Of a stretch of DNA of 64,000 nucleotides, positions 44,751 through 54,284 are shown piece after piece. Within the stretch, counting starts at the first letter, position 1. Every line of letters begins with the position of its first letter. The translations under genes were made by a program, and so were the position numbers. The notes under the pieces are model-generated. The model did not search any database and had not been told where the DNA came from. It worked only from the letters and a program-made list of their open reading frames with translations. Origin of the DNA: Faecalicatena_A orotica (GTDB lineage Bacteria; Bacillota; Clostridia; Lachnospirales; Lachnospiraceae); the NCBI RefSeq assembly GCF_040545875.1, contig NZ_JBEPMR010000004.1, one strand, 5' to 3'.

Positions 44751-46277
44751 TTAGCCTAAAATAAGGACATTCCAAGACAGTTCAGGAAGTACTGCGCTCA
44801 TTTTCTCCTCTGGTTTTATCTCCTTCATGACAACCTGGTCTGGCTTCTCAGGGGTATTGCGAAGCTCCAGATCCCCACCGCTTAATACAAGGTGGCGTTT
44901 CAGTTCCTTGTCCCCGTAGCCCTGAAGCCGGATATCGAATTTTACCGCTTCATCCTGACTGCAGTTCAATACAAATATCCTGACTTCATCCGCTTCCTCG
45001 TTGTATACGACTGCCGGCTCCACGATTGAAAGCTTCCCGAATTCACATTCATATTCCGGTGCCTCTACTGCTGCCCTCATCGCAGTTCCCCTGCCATATG
45101 TGCTCAGCGTATGGAATGTCTGATAAGTCGTCTGCGTGTAAATCCCTCCGTTTCGCAGGGTGGAGATTGGCGCTATAACATTAATCAGCTGTGCCAGACA
45201 CGCGATTTCCACCACATCGGCATTATTGAGCAGTGTAATCCCCAGCCCCCCAAGTACAACTGCATCCAGAAGGCTGTATTTTTCCTCCAGTATTGCGGGC
45301 GCGGTTTCCCACTTTTCGGCCGAAGTCATCTCAAATGTCGTCAGCCCCATCAGGTCATCCAGAGAATCCAGCTTAATATCCTGAAAGTTCCATACATTCC
45401 ATTCATCCAGACAAATCTTCACATCTTTCTGGAAATGATTTTTCGCCTTTACATAGTTGATTACTGTGGCGCTGTTTTTAATATGCGTATCAAGCTGTTT
45501 GTAGGATGCCAGATAATTTGTCAGCCCCTGCCCCGAGTTCATCGTATAGTTGTGGGTGGAAAGATAATCCACCTGTTCAAATAGTTCCGTCAGCATAGTG
45601 CGGTCCCACTCCAGATATGTAGGAAGCATTTCGTAGCTGCTTCCACAGGCAACCAGCTTTATGGAAGGGTCTGCCCACTTCATGATCTTCGCGGCCTCCA
45701 ATGCCTTCTTCGTGTAGTCTTCCGCAGAGAGGTGCCCTGCCTGCCAGCTTCCCTCCATCTCGTTTCCCAGACACCAGTATTTTATCCCGTATGGCTCCCG
45801 GCTTCCGTTCTTTATCCGCAGGTCGCTCCAGTAGGTGCCGCCCGGATGGTTGCAGTATTCCACCAGATCCCCGGCGTCCTTGATACTTCCTGTCCCCAAG
45901 TTTACCGCAATCATCGGCTCGACCCCCGTCTTTTTTGCCCAGCGGCAGAACTCATCGATCCCGAATTCATTTGTTTCGATACTGGACCACGCATAGTCCA
46001 TGCGCTTCGGCCTGTTTTCCTTCGGCCCGATTCCATCATGCCAGTCATAGCATGATACAAAGTTCCCGCCCGGATATCGGATTACCGGGACATTCAGTTC
46101 CCGCACCAGTTCCATAACATCCATGCGGTATCCATCCTCATCTGCCTTTGGGTGCCCCGGCTCATAAATGCCCGAGTAAATACATCTTCCCAGATGTTCT
46201 GTAAATGAAGAGTACATCTTATCATCAATCTTGCCAATCGGATAATGCCTGTCACTGAAACATACAGCTGTTTTCAT
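44751..46277 (-). CDS. abfA: Alpha-L-arabinofuranosidase, GH51
   Basis: 508 residues, full length for intracellular GH51. Catalytic acid/base Glu173 in YWCLGNEMEG and nucleophile Glu292 in CLDEWNVW; also RYPGGNFVSCYDWHDGIG (67-84) typical of the family. No signal peptide, so it cleaves imported arabinosides in the cytoplasm. First gene of the operon; its upstream region carries long direct repeats likely bound by the YesN regulator. Confidence 0.93.
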   Translation of the reverse strand: MKTAVCFSDRHYPIGKIDDKMYSSFTEHLGRCIYSGIYEPGHPKADEDGYRMDVMELVRELNVPVIRYPGGNFVSCYDWHDGIGPKENRPKRMDYAWSSIETNEFGIDEFCRWAKKTGVEPMIAVNLGTGSIKDAGDLVEYCNHPGGTYWSDLRIKNGSREPYGIKYWCLGNEMEGSWQAGHLSAEDYTKKALEAAKIMKWADPSIKLVACGSSYEMLPTYLEWDRTMLTELFEQVDYLSTHNYTMNSGQGLTNYLASYKQLDTHIKNSATVINYVKAKNHFQKDVKICLDEWNVWNFQDIKLDSLDDLMGLTTFEMTSAEKWETAPAILEEKYSLLDAVVLGGLGITLLNNADVVEIACLAQLINVIAPISTLRNGGIYTQTTYQTFHTLSTYGRGTAMRAAVEAPEYECEFGKLSIVEPAVVYNEEADEVRIFVLNCSQDEAVKFDIRLQGYGDKELKRHLVLSGGDLELRNTPEKPDQVVMKEIKPEEKMSAVLPELSWNVLILG

Positions 46278-46389
46278 ATCATTTTCTCCTCCCGTTCATA
46301 TCCCGCACACGCCTTGCTCTGTGCTCCTGTTTCATGTTTACTGTAACTTTAATACAAATAAAATCTTACAGCCACACGATTTCTTTTTC

Positions 46390-46451
46390 ATTTGTGCATT
46401 ATTTTTTTGTAATGGAAGGAAAACAAAAGAATATGTGTAATATTTTTTTGT
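46390..46451 (-). promoter_or_regulatory. Long direct repeats upstream of abfA
   Basis: Two 21-base repeats of pattern AT(T/A)TGTG-A-TATTTTTTTGT, at 46390-46410 and 46431-46451, 41 bases apart (about four turns). They lie 110-170 bases upstream of the abfA start and fit an AraC-type (YesN) activator site. Confidence 0.55.
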
Positions 46452-46466
46452 GATTGATTATACCGC

Positions 46467-46520
46467 AAAAAAGGAACCCGCTCCGGAGTCTCCCCCGGAT
46501 CAGGTTCCCTGATTTTTTTC
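46467..46520. terminator. Bidirectional terminator
   Basis: GGAACC...CCGG / CCGG...GGTTCC stem (46473-46508) with T runs outside on both strands. It ends the gene at 46536 (minus) and insulates the abfA control region. Confidence 0.75.
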
Positions 46521-46535
46521 TATATTGTTTTTCTC

Positions 46536-48971
46536 TTATTTCACATACCCGATAAACGTATTCCCGCTTCCGTTTACCATCGTTTCCATATCATTTACAC
46601 TAACTGTATGTTCCTCCCCGTTATCCGGGTCGATATAAGTGACATCGGTCGTGCTGTACCCTGTCAGGAGGATCGCATGGCTCTGGTCTGTCATTGCAAT
46701 CACGGGGATTCCCTTGTTGATGACATAGAGTACCTGATCCAGCGTACAGCCTGTAAGGTTCACTTTTGTGGCCTTGTATTTCTCCATCTGCTTAACGCAC
46801 GCCTCGAAGGAACTCTCGCCATCAGCCTTCTTGAAGCTCTCTGTATCCGTATAATATACCAGGTCCCGGTTTCCTTTTTCCCAAATATAGGACTGCTGGG
46901 CCGAAATTACGACGCCGGAAACCTGTTCCGCTTTCTGGATTGCATAGGATGCCTTGTCATATATCTCTACCAGCTCACCCATTCCATATACATAATACTT
47001 ATCGGATTTGGTCTTTCCGTCAAATGCGATGGTAATTGGTTCGTCCAGCATGACCTGTTTTGGCCTGAGGAGCTTCGGCGACTGGTCCGCAATTCCGTCC
47101 GCATAGGTCAGCCTCATCTGCCTTCCCTTCAGGTCGGATGAGTAGGATTCGAGCGTTATATTACTCTCTTTGCGTTCCTCGTTGTTGCTGATATAATCCT
47201 GCGCCGTACCTGTATAGGCATCCCCTGAATTCGTTACCCGGTTCAGTGTCACCAGATTTGTCTCGATGAACACATCTGTGATATAAGTCCCCTCAACTGC
47301 ATACGTTTTGAGAACCTTATCCTTGCTGTTAATGATCTCCAGTTCATACATTGGAAGGACCTCTTCTCCCGCAACGGTTTTCCCCTTATCTGAGGGGCGC
47401 TGTCTTCCATATATAAAATCATTGACGACAAATCCAAGCGGTCTGATGGATTCCCCTTCCGCCGCCTTAACACTTCGTTCTTTCCCCGTCTTTAAGTTGA
47501 GAATTATAATCTCTTTCGCATCCTCGAGTGTGCCGTCCGTCTGATAGGCAAGCAGATGTCCGTCATCGGAAGCCACATACTGCCCTTCCTCAAGGTTCTC
47601 TGCCAGAATCTCCTGCTTATTCCTCTCCAGATTCACCTGATACAGCTTTCCACCGGCAAGTACATACAGCATCTGCCTGTCGTGGCTGTAATAAACCATT
47701 TTACCAAGTTCATCCTCTGCAATGGCAAAGGATTTATTGCTCGGGATAAATGCCTTTTCTTCTACCGCATTTTTCTCAATGTCGAAGTAAAAGACATCCA
47801 CACCTACCTCACCCTCGTGGTCGCCCCTGTTCATATAGCCATATACAGCAAACGCAGTACTTCCATTTTCATCCATGCTGATGATCCTGACCGCATGCTG
47901 GTCATAACGGCTCCTGACGTCATGCCCTTCCCTGTTGGCAAAGCTGAACACAAGTGAAAGTTCATCTTCGTCCTTGTTGTAGGTCCACAGGTCCCTTCCC
48001 TGTACAAACGATACAATCGTGCCGTCTTTATTCGTCTCATATGAAATATCAGGTGGTGCGATACCGAGAAGGATACCGTTTTCATTCAATACTTTTTTAT
48101 TTCCGTTAAAGACCTGTTCCATGCTCCGGTTGTAATCCAGCAGATACACTTCATCGCCGCTGTACCTTACACGGAAAAACTCCTTGATATTAAAGGTTTC
48201 TACTTCCTCCGCATCCCCGACGCATGTAACCTGGTACACGGCCAGCAGGGAAGTGTAGACGGTATTGCTCTCTTTGATGCTCCATTCAACGTCACTGGAA
48301 ACTTCTGGTCCCAGATTCCCCCAAGTGACATGTGCTGCGTCCGAATGGATCGTGACTGTCTGAAATGTCGTGTTGTCTCCCTCCTCATTCGGTTCCAGAT
48401 AGACGGAGAGGTCCGCGGCATTTTTTTTGTTAAATGTTTTAGTGTGGAAATCCTCAGCAAATTTGAGGCACTGCCCTACCTCCAGTTCGTCTGGTTTAAC
48501 GATTCTTGTATAGTAATGTACCTCTTTCTTATCCAGTTTTAAAATAACTTTCAGCACTGCCTCTGATACGTTTTCTTTTAAGCTACTGCTTAAGTCTAAA
48601 GTGACCGTGCCGTCCGACAGGTCTTTTACCTCAGCCTTCTCATAAACATCATCGCCGTCAAGTGAATAGACTTCATAATGTACTTCCTTTATATCATTCC
48701 CGTCATCTTCCAGCGTCATCTTTAACGTGCCATTATTCTCCAGGGGTGTGATCGTATCGCGTATCGCCGTGATGTCCATATCATTTACAAATCCCGCCAG
48801 TGTGTTTACATTTTTCCCCTCTACTGTAAATGATACTCTTGGAAGTGTGGGATCACCGAGATCGACCGTCAGATCGTCAGTCCCTCTATTTGTAATCAGG
48901 CTGCTGACCAGTACCGCCAGAAAAAATACGGCAGTCAGAACGCCTGCTTTTATCAACCTCTTCTTATTCAT
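46536..48971 (-). CDS. Membrane-anchored protein: Ig-like and propeller-like regions, C39-like C-terminal domain
   Basis: 811 residues. One N-terminal membrane anchor (about 8-27), beta-rich extracellular segments (about 35-270), a TolB/WD-like repeat region (about 290-610; repeated GxLYQVN, DGHLLAYQ blocks) and a C-terminal domain like peptidase C39_2 (about 680-811: LTGCTLDQVLYVINKGIPVIAMTDQSHAILLTGYSTTDVTYIDPDNGE). His in SHAILLTGY and Asp in YIDPDNG fit the family, but no canonical N-terminal DCGPT catalytic Cys block is seen, so activity is doubtful. No neighbour explains its role; it may be an envelope sensor or scaffold. Confidence 0.7.
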   Translation of the reverse strand: MNKKRLIKAGVLTAVFFLAVLVSSLITNRGTDDLTVDLGDPTLPRVSFTVEGKNVNTLAGFVNDMDITAIRDTITPLENNGTLKMTLEDDGNDIKEVHYEVYSLDGDDVYEKAEVKDLSDGTVTLDLSSSLKENVSEAVLKVILKLDKKEVHYYTRIVKPDELEVGQCLKFAEDFHTKTFNKKNAADLSVYLEPNEEGDNTTFQTVTIHSDAAHVTWGNLGPEVSSDVEWSIKESNTVYTSLLAVYQVTCVGDAEEVETFNIKEFFRVRYSGDEVYLLDYNRSMEQVFNGNKKVLNENGILLGIAPPDISYETNKDGTIVSFVQGRDLWTYNKDEDELSLVFSFANREGHDVRSRYDQHAVRIISMDENGSTAFAVYGYMNRGDHEGEVGVDVFYFDIEKNAVEEKAFIPSNKSFAIAEDELGKMVYYSHDRQMLYVLAGGKLYQVNLERNKQEILAENLEEGQYVASDDGHLLAYQTDGTLEDAKEIIILNLKTGKERSVKAAEGESIRPLGFVVNDFIYGRQRPSDKGKTVAGEEVLPMYELEIINSKDKVLKTYAVEGTYITDVFIETNLVTLNRVTNSGDAYTGTAQDYISNNEERKESNITLESYSSDLKGRQMRLTYADGIADQSPKLLRPKQVMLDEPITIAFDGKTKSDKYYVYGMGELVEIYDKASYAIQKAEQVSGVVISAQQSYIWEKGNRDLVYYTDTESFKKADGESSFEACVKQMEKYKATKVNLTGCTLDQVLYVINKGIPVIAMTDQSHAILLTGYSTTDVTYIDPDNGEEHTVSVNDMETMVNGSGNTFIGYVK

Positions 48972-49065
48972 CGTTTGTCCCCTTTATATTTAAATACACC
49001 CTAGTATTCCATCCAGTGAGTAATTATACACAGACCTATATAGTATACATCCATAGCATCCGTTA

Positions 49066-50217
49066 TCATTCGTGATCTGAACACAATAATTTCCCGATTG
49101 CGGGGGCTGCATTTAAAAATGTCTCACACTCTGCAATTTCTTTTTGTGCATCCGGGTTTATTTTCCCTGTCTTAACTGCCCTGATCAGGATATTTTTAGG
49201 AGTATGCTCCATATCTATGAATTCCAGCACCTGCGTATCATATCCCGCTGCCTCCAGATACTTGGCCCTGAGGCCGTCTGTCACAAGTGCGGCAAACCGC
49301 TCCTTCAAAAGTCCGTAGTCCATGACAGGCGCCAGCGTCTCTGACTGAATCTGCCCGTTTAATTCATGCTGGCAGCACGGTACCGACAGGATCACTCTGG
49401 CATTCCAGCCTACAGCCTTCGCCAGTGCGTAATCTGTAGCCGTATCACAGGCATGGAGGGTGACGACCATGTCCACATCCTGAACACCGTCATAATCTGC
49501 GATATCCCCCACAAGAAATGACAGCTTCTCATACCCATACTTTTCCGCGAGCCTGCTGCATCGCTCTATCACATCTTTTTTCAAATCCAGTCCGATCACC
49601 CGGATATCATACTTCTTCAGCTCATGAAGATAATAATACATAGCAAACGTAAGGTAAGACTTCCCGCACCCGAAATCCAGAATCGTCAGTTCTCTCCCCT
49701 TCTCCAGCTGGGGCAGGATATCCTCAATAAACTCCAGAAAACGGTTCATCTGCCTGAACTTGTCAGTCCGTGACCTGACCACCCTGCCTTCTTCCGTCAT
49801 AACGCCCAGATCCTTCAGAAACGGAACCACAATCCCTTCCGTAAGAATATACCGCTTACTGCGGTTATGCGAAAGCTCCGCCGCCTTTACCTCGCCTGAC
49901 TGTTTCTTCTTTTGGATCGTAACCTTCCCCTTCTTGCTCACAAGGACCGTATAACTCATATCTCTTGTAGATAACTGCATCTGCCTGAATTCAGACATCG
50001 CATTCGTCAGCCGCTCCGCGGCATCCACAGCCTTCAGATTCTCATGAAATGCCTGCGTCTTAGTAAAAGACTCACACTGAAAATAAAGCCCGTCCTTCAT
50101 CTCAACCGGACGTACCTTAATCTTCAGAACCCCGTCCTTTGTACGGGGATTACTAACCGTCCCCTGTATAAAATCTATATCCAAAATATCATTCAACAAT
50201 GCTTTAATCGTATCCAT
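49066..50217 (-). CDS. SAM-dependent methyltransferase (Methyltransf_32 type)
   Basis: About 383 residues. A unique N-terminal domain (1-165), then a Rossmann methyltransferase with ILDFGCGKSYLTFAMYYYL (SAM loop), VIGLDLKKDVIERC, VTLHACDTATDYALAKA and SVPCCQHELN. The CDTATD and PCCQHE patterns are characteristic of PF13679 proteins, whose substrates are mostly unknown. ATG 50217 chosen because GAGGAG lies seven bases upstream. Confidence 0.82.
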   Translation of the reverse strand: MDTIKALLNDILDIDFIQGTVSNPRTKDGVLKIKVRPVEMKDGLYFQCESFTKTQAFHENLKAVDAAERLTNAMSEFRQMQLSTRDMSYTVLVSKKGKVTIQKKKQSGEVKAAELSHNRSKRYILTEGIVVPFLKDLGVMTEEGRVVRSRTDKFRQMNRFLEFIEDILPQLEKGRELTILDFGCGKSYLTFAMYYYLHELKKYDIRVIGLDLKKDVIERCSRLAEKYGYEKLSFLVGDIADYDGVQDVDMVVTLHACDTATDYALAKAVGWNARVILSVPCCQHELNGQIQSETLAPVMDYGLLKERFAALVTDGLRAKYLEAAGYDTQVLEFIDMEHTPKNILIRAVKTGKINPDAQKEIAECETFLNAAPAIGKLLCSDHE

Positions 50218-50310
50218 ACAAAACTCCTCTTCGAAATCCCTTACGGCTTCCCCCCTATTGTAAAGCAAAACCAGAAATAGCGCAAGAATCAGAATATTCT
50301 GTAAACGACG

Positions 50311-50362
50311 GGCAAAGGGGTCAGACCCCTTTGAAAAAGTGTCTGACCCCTTCGCATTTTTT
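50311..50362. repeat. Palindromic GGGTCAGACCC repeat, copy 2
   Basis: GGCAAAGGGGTCAGACCCC (a palindrome) followed by a second half-element GTGTCTGACCCC and a T run. Matches the core of the element at 19831. Fills the gap between the methyltransferase start and the kinase stop and may terminate the kinase transcript. Confidence 0.6.
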
Positions 50363-50368
50363 CTAGTA

Positions 50369-52951
50369 TTATCTCACTCTTGGGAATTCTATTGTTGCTT
50401 TAAACAAATCTCCGTCCAGATATAGTCTGAATTCTCCACCCTGCATCTGTGTCAGGCTCTTTGCGATGGATAATCCGAGCCCGCTGCCTTCTGTACTTCT
50501 TGATATGTCACCGCGGATAAATCTTTCTGTCAGCTCATCCGCCGAGATGTTGAGCGGCTGTTCGGATATGTTCTTCAGGGAGAATCTGACATGCTCCTCG
50601 TCCACCCACAGGTCCGCATATACCCTTGTTCCCGGCATCGCATACTTTGCTGCATTGTTGTATATATTCTCCAATACTCTCCACATGCGCCGCCCATCGA
50701 CATGAATCATGGCCGGCCCGTCAGGCAGATTCTGAACAACCTGAAGGTTCTTGGCCTCAAACTTCTCAGCAAACTCCCCTTCTGTCTGGTTGATCATTTC
50801 CACAAGGTTTACATCCATAAGCTCCAGCGTGATATTGCCGCTGCTTACCTTGGATGCCTCCACAACATCTTCCGTCAGTGTCTTCAGACGCTGTGCCTTA
50901 GTCTCCAGTATATCCAGATATCCCTGTATCTTCGGATCATTAAAGTTTTCCCTTTTGAGCAGGTCAACATAATTTATAATAGATGTTAACGGTGTCTTAA
51001 TATCATGCGATACATTCGTAATCAGGTCTGTTTTCAGGCGTTCGCTCTTCATGCCCTCTTCCACGGCTCTCTGAAGACCGTTTCCAATATCGTTTACCCT
51101 CTCGGCTATATCCAGGTTCTCGCCTCTTAACCGGTCGAGCGGGATCTGGTAATCTACATTTCCAGACGCGATTTCCTTTATACCCTTCTTAATCTGGCTC
51201 TTGGCAATTGCGCTTTTCACGACAAAATAAAGTGCCACTGCTTCAGAAGCAAGCATCATCATAAAGAACCAGCCGCCGTCATTCATGGCCATTGCAAACC
51301 AGTGTAAGAGAATAAATACCGCAAGAAGCAGTACTGCCTTGAAAGTCACGCTCCGGTTACGCCACATTTCCTTCAGGAACCGGCAGACACGCCTAAGCAG
51401 GCTGTTTGACCAAAGTGTCTTCGCCTTAATCCTTCGCACCAGACTCAGGAACCCGAACAAAAACCAGAATGTAGTAAATGCCGCCAGAATCCCTGCGAGT
51501 ATTAGATCAGAAGCCCCCAGATAATCCCCGTATGTCTGGTAACTTTTGGTTATTACCCCCGTAGCATAGATATCTGATGTGGTTTCGTGTACTGTAGATG
51601 CGTAAAATCCGCCCATTGAACTGCCGATAAGCATGGCAGGCACAATCCAGAGGACTATTACTGCACCCGCACCAATCTCTGTCGGCCACTTGTCAAAAGC
51701 ATTCAGCCGGACTTCCCCGTCCTCCCCGCATCTCCCGGCAATCAGTGTCATCCAGATTAATATGACAAAGAACAGGATCGAACAAAGAATACTTCCAACA
51801 GACGCCAGCTTCATATATGGTGCATACGTATTGTAATCCTGTGCGTCTGTGTAAAATGCATCCTGAATCGGGAAATTGGTATCGATTGACGCTGCAAATA
51901 TACAGTCCGCCTTTTTACTATAGTTATAAGACTTCACCATAGAACGCCATTCATTTGCCGAAATATCCATGTTAGACTCAAACTCCGCCAGTTTTGGCTT
52001 GACGATCAGGTACTTGTGATCCGTCCCGGACTTCATCGTTTCCAGATAATCTTTTACGTCATCATAGTTCTTAAACTTACTGTTATTTGTATAAACCTTC
52101 TTTTCATTTTCATCCACAAACATATATGTGAAATTCGTATTGCCCTCTTCCCATGTATCCCCGGAATAAAGATACCGGTCCACCTGATATGACAGAGAGT
52201 TGAGAATGTTCTGAAGGTATCCATATACTCTGGAAAGCTTGCCGTTCAGCTCCGGTGTGTTATTCACCGCCTCCAGTATATTCGCGGCCCCTACAGGGGT
52301 ATATTTCTCTTTCAGGGCATTATTAAACGTCCAGCAGTCCGTATACTCCGTGTCACCATTTTCACTCTTTATATCAATGGTATCATAATAACCGGAAGTA
52401 TAATTGCCCCGTTCCAGCTCACTTAAAAACTGGTCCTGAGTCGAATTTTCAAGTTCAATCTTAAGCTTTCCATCCTCCAGCAGCGATTTAAACTCACTCA
52501 TATAATAATAATGATAGGTCCCATCGGGCTTTTCACAGACAACAACATTCGCATCGTCATAATCCGAACCATCATCTATATATTCGTTGCTCCAGTTTAC
52601 GAGGTCCTCCAGTTCATAGACAAGACCGTTCTCCCCCTCCCCGGTAATCCTTCCGTTCTTGGCCAGATCCACGATGTCAACCAGCTTATTAGGGTTATAC
52701 TTTCCGTCCGACTCAAAATTATTCTTCATGGCGATGCCTTCCATGACCTCCCATGTGGCATCATAAACCATATTCTTAAAACTTGAAGATTCTTCATAAG
52801 GCCTGCCGGAAGTTTTCAGGAAGTTCTCACTCCCCAGGCTCCCCGAAAAAGACAGTATGATAACCATACTCAGGACAGCAAAAACAGCCGTGATATGTGC
52901 AAGCAGAAGAAGAATACCTTTCGTCACCGGCTTTTTATACCAGTTCTTCAT
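50369..52951 (-). CDS. Large sensor histidine kinase (OmpR-system type)
   Basis: 860 residues. N-terminal membrane segment (about 12-35), a large extracytoplasmic domain (about 40-375), several membrane segments (about 380-590), a HAMP-like linker, then HisKA with NVSHDIKTPLTSIINYVDLL and a HATPase (NIYNNAAKYA; GSGLGLSIAKSL). Unusually large multi-membrane sensor for this family. Upstream neighbour, 11 bases away, is its response regulator. Signal unknown; likely envelope stress. Confidence 0.9.
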   Translation of the reverse strand: MKNWYKKPVTKGILLLLAHITAVFAVLSMVIILSFSGSLGSENFLKTSGRPYEESSSFKNMVYDATWEVMEGIAMKNNFESDGKYNPNKLVDIVDLAKNGRITGEGENGLVYELEDLVNWSNEYIDDGSDYDDANVVVCEKPDGTYHYYYMSEFKSLLEDGKLKIELENSTQDQFLSELERGNYTSGYYDTIDIKSENGDTEYTDCWTFNNALKEKYTPVGAANILEAVNNTPELNGKLSRVYGYLQNILNSLSYQVDRYLYSGDTWEEGNTNFTYMFVDENEKKVYTNNSKFKNYDDVKDYLETMKSGTDHKYLIVKPKLAEFESNMDISANEWRSMVKSYNYSKKADCIFAASIDTNFPIQDAFYTDAQDYNTYAPYMKLASVGSILCSILFFVILIWMTLIAGRCGEDGEVRLNAFDKWPTEIGAGAVIVLWIVPAMLIGSSMGGFYASTVHETTSDIYATGVITKSYQTYGDYLGASDLILAGILAAFTTFWFLFGFLSLVRRIKAKTLWSNSLLRRVCRFLKEMWRNRSVTFKAVLLLAVFILLHWFAMAMNDGGWFFMMMLASEAVALYFVVKSAIAKSQIKKGIKEIASGNVDYQIPLDRLRGENLDIAERVNDIGNGLQRAVEEGMKSERLKTDLITNVSHDIKTPLTSIINYVDLLKRENFNDPKIQGYLDILETKAQRLKTLTEDVVEASKVSSGNITLELMDVNLVEMINQTEGEFAEKFEAKNLQVVQNLPDGPAMIHVDGRRMWRVLENIYNNAAKYAMPGTRVYADLWVDEEHVRFSLKNISEQPLNISADELTERFIRGDISRSTEGSGLGLSIAKSLTQMQGGEFRLYLDGDLFKATIEFPRVR

Positions 52952-52962
52952 AATACTCCTTT

Positions 52963-53658
52963 CTAGAGTTTTTCTATCTTATATCCCACGCCCCAGACCA
53001 CCTTCAGATATCTGGGTTCCTTGGGGTTGATCTCAATTTTCTCACGAATATGGCGGATATGCACAGCGACCGTGTTATCTGCCCCGATCGCATCCTCATT
53101 CCAGATAGACTCATAGATCTGGTCAATAGAAAAAACTCTCCCCTGATTTTTCATTAATAATAATAAAATGTTGTACTCAATCGGCGTCAGCTTCACAACT
53201 TCCCCATCCACGGTAACTTCCTTCAAATCATCATTAATAGCAAGGCCGCCAACCTCATATACCTTCTCAGACTTCTCCTTCACGGTTCCTCCGAGCTGGG
53301 TATATCTGCGCAGCTGAGATTTGACCCTCGCTACAAGTTCCAGTGGATTGAATGGTTTCGTTACATAATCATCAGCACCGACATTCAGTCCCAGAATCTT
53401 ATCCGCATCTTCTGACTTTGCAGACAGGATAATAATTGGGATACTGTTGTTTTCACGTATTTTAAGGGTGGCTCTGATACCGTCCAGTTTCGGCATCATG
53501 ACGTCCAGCACAAGCAGATGGACGTTCTCCGTCTCCAGAAGCTTAAGCGCCTCTGCACCGTCATATGCCTTCATCACATGATAGCCTTCCTGGCTTAAAT
53601 ATATCTCGATTGCTTCTACGATTTCCTTATCATCATCACAAACTAAAATATTATACAT
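52963..53658 (-). CDS. OmpR/PhoB-family response regulator
   Basis: 231 residues. Receiver (DDDKEIVEAIE; phospho-Asp in LLVLDVMMP; DDYVTKPF) and a C-terminal winged helix (TPIEYNILLLLMKNQGRVFSIDQIYESIW; VAVHIRHIREKI). VanR-like. GGAGGTG precedes the start. Two adjacent 11-base direct repeats upstream suggest autoregulation. Confidence 0.93.
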   Translation of the reverse strand: MYNILVCDDDKEIVEAIEIYLSQEGYHVMKAYDGAEALKLLETENVHLLVLDVMMPKLDGIRATLKIRENNSIPIIILSAKSEDADKILGLNVGADDYVTKPFNPLELVARVKSQLRRYTQLGGTVKEKSEKVYEVGGLAINDDLKEVTVDGEVVKLTPIEYNILLLLMKNQGRVFSIDQIYESIWNEDAIGADNTVAVHIRHIREKIEINPKEPRYLKVVWGVGYKIEKL

Positions 53659-53678
53659 TTTTCATCACCTCCCTTACA

Positions 53679-53738
53679 GTATACATGATATCTGAGATTT
53701 TTTAAGACCCATTGGGGAAAATCTTATGAAATTCTTAA
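53679..53738 (-). promoter_or_regulatory. Response-regulator promoter with tandem 11-mers
   Basis: TATACT (53679-53684) as -10. Upstream are the contiguous repeats TTAAGAATTTC (53728-53738) and ATAAGATTTTC (53717-53727), 9 of 11 identical, at the place of a missing -35. This is the classic layout of OmpR-type activation. Confidence 0.55.
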
Positions 53739-53990
53739 ATTAAAGGGATGCTTGCAAAATAGAGATATGACAGCACAGACCATAAGGGGCGGTTTTAAAG
53801 GATTCCTTATGTTTTGACCTTTTATAATTATGAGATTATAAAATGCTATTAGTATTTTATTAGTGTCACAGACGTCCATAAAGCGCATCCATCTCGACCT
53901 CGCTCTTCCAATTCCTCCGGAAATACTCCACCCCACCTATCCTATATTTCAGGTGCAGCTTATTCTTTGTAGGTTATGTTAAATGCAAAA

Positions 53991-54024
53991 AGCAGCGCCC
54001 TCGCTCTGGTAAAGTAAGGCGCTA
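53991..54024 (-). terminator. Orphan minus-strand terminator-like hairpin
   Basis: Arms AGTAGCGCC and GGCGCTGCT (one mismatch), then TTTTTGC on the minus strand. It lies 260 bases past the YczE-like gene. The 626-base gap (53659-54284) otherwise shows only the promoter above, a GNRA-loop hairpin at 54251 and AT-rich sequence, so a small minus-strand RNA ending here is conceivable. Confidence 0.45.
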
Positions 54025-54250
54025 CTTATAACAAATTATTTTACCAACGGCTAGGTGTATTCTAGTCATCGGCTCTCTTTTTAAGTATAATATAAACAAT
54101 ACCTTAACGTTCTTCATAATTCATTCAAATTTCATACATAAATTGTTAATTTATCTCTCACATAACTAACACATTTATCCTGTAAAGTATTAACTATCAA
54201 AGGACAATAACCTTTTTAAATATAGATTTTCTTTTTCATAACTTTTTCAA

Positions 54251-54270
54251 GGCTGGAAGCAATTCCAGCC
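54251..54270. other. Hairpin with GCAA tetraloop after the YczE-like gene
   Basis: GGCTGGAA-GCAA-TTCCAGCC, perfect 8-bp stem. The T run lies on the plus-strand side only, so for the minus-strand gene it is a 3' hairpin rather than a clear terminator. Confidence 0.5.
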
Positions 54271-54284
54271 ACTCCTTTTTTACC

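Noticed and set aside
53724..53936. 70-residue minus-strand frame in the intergenic region
   Set aside because: No ribosome site, atypical composition, and it overlaps the response-regulator operator repeats.
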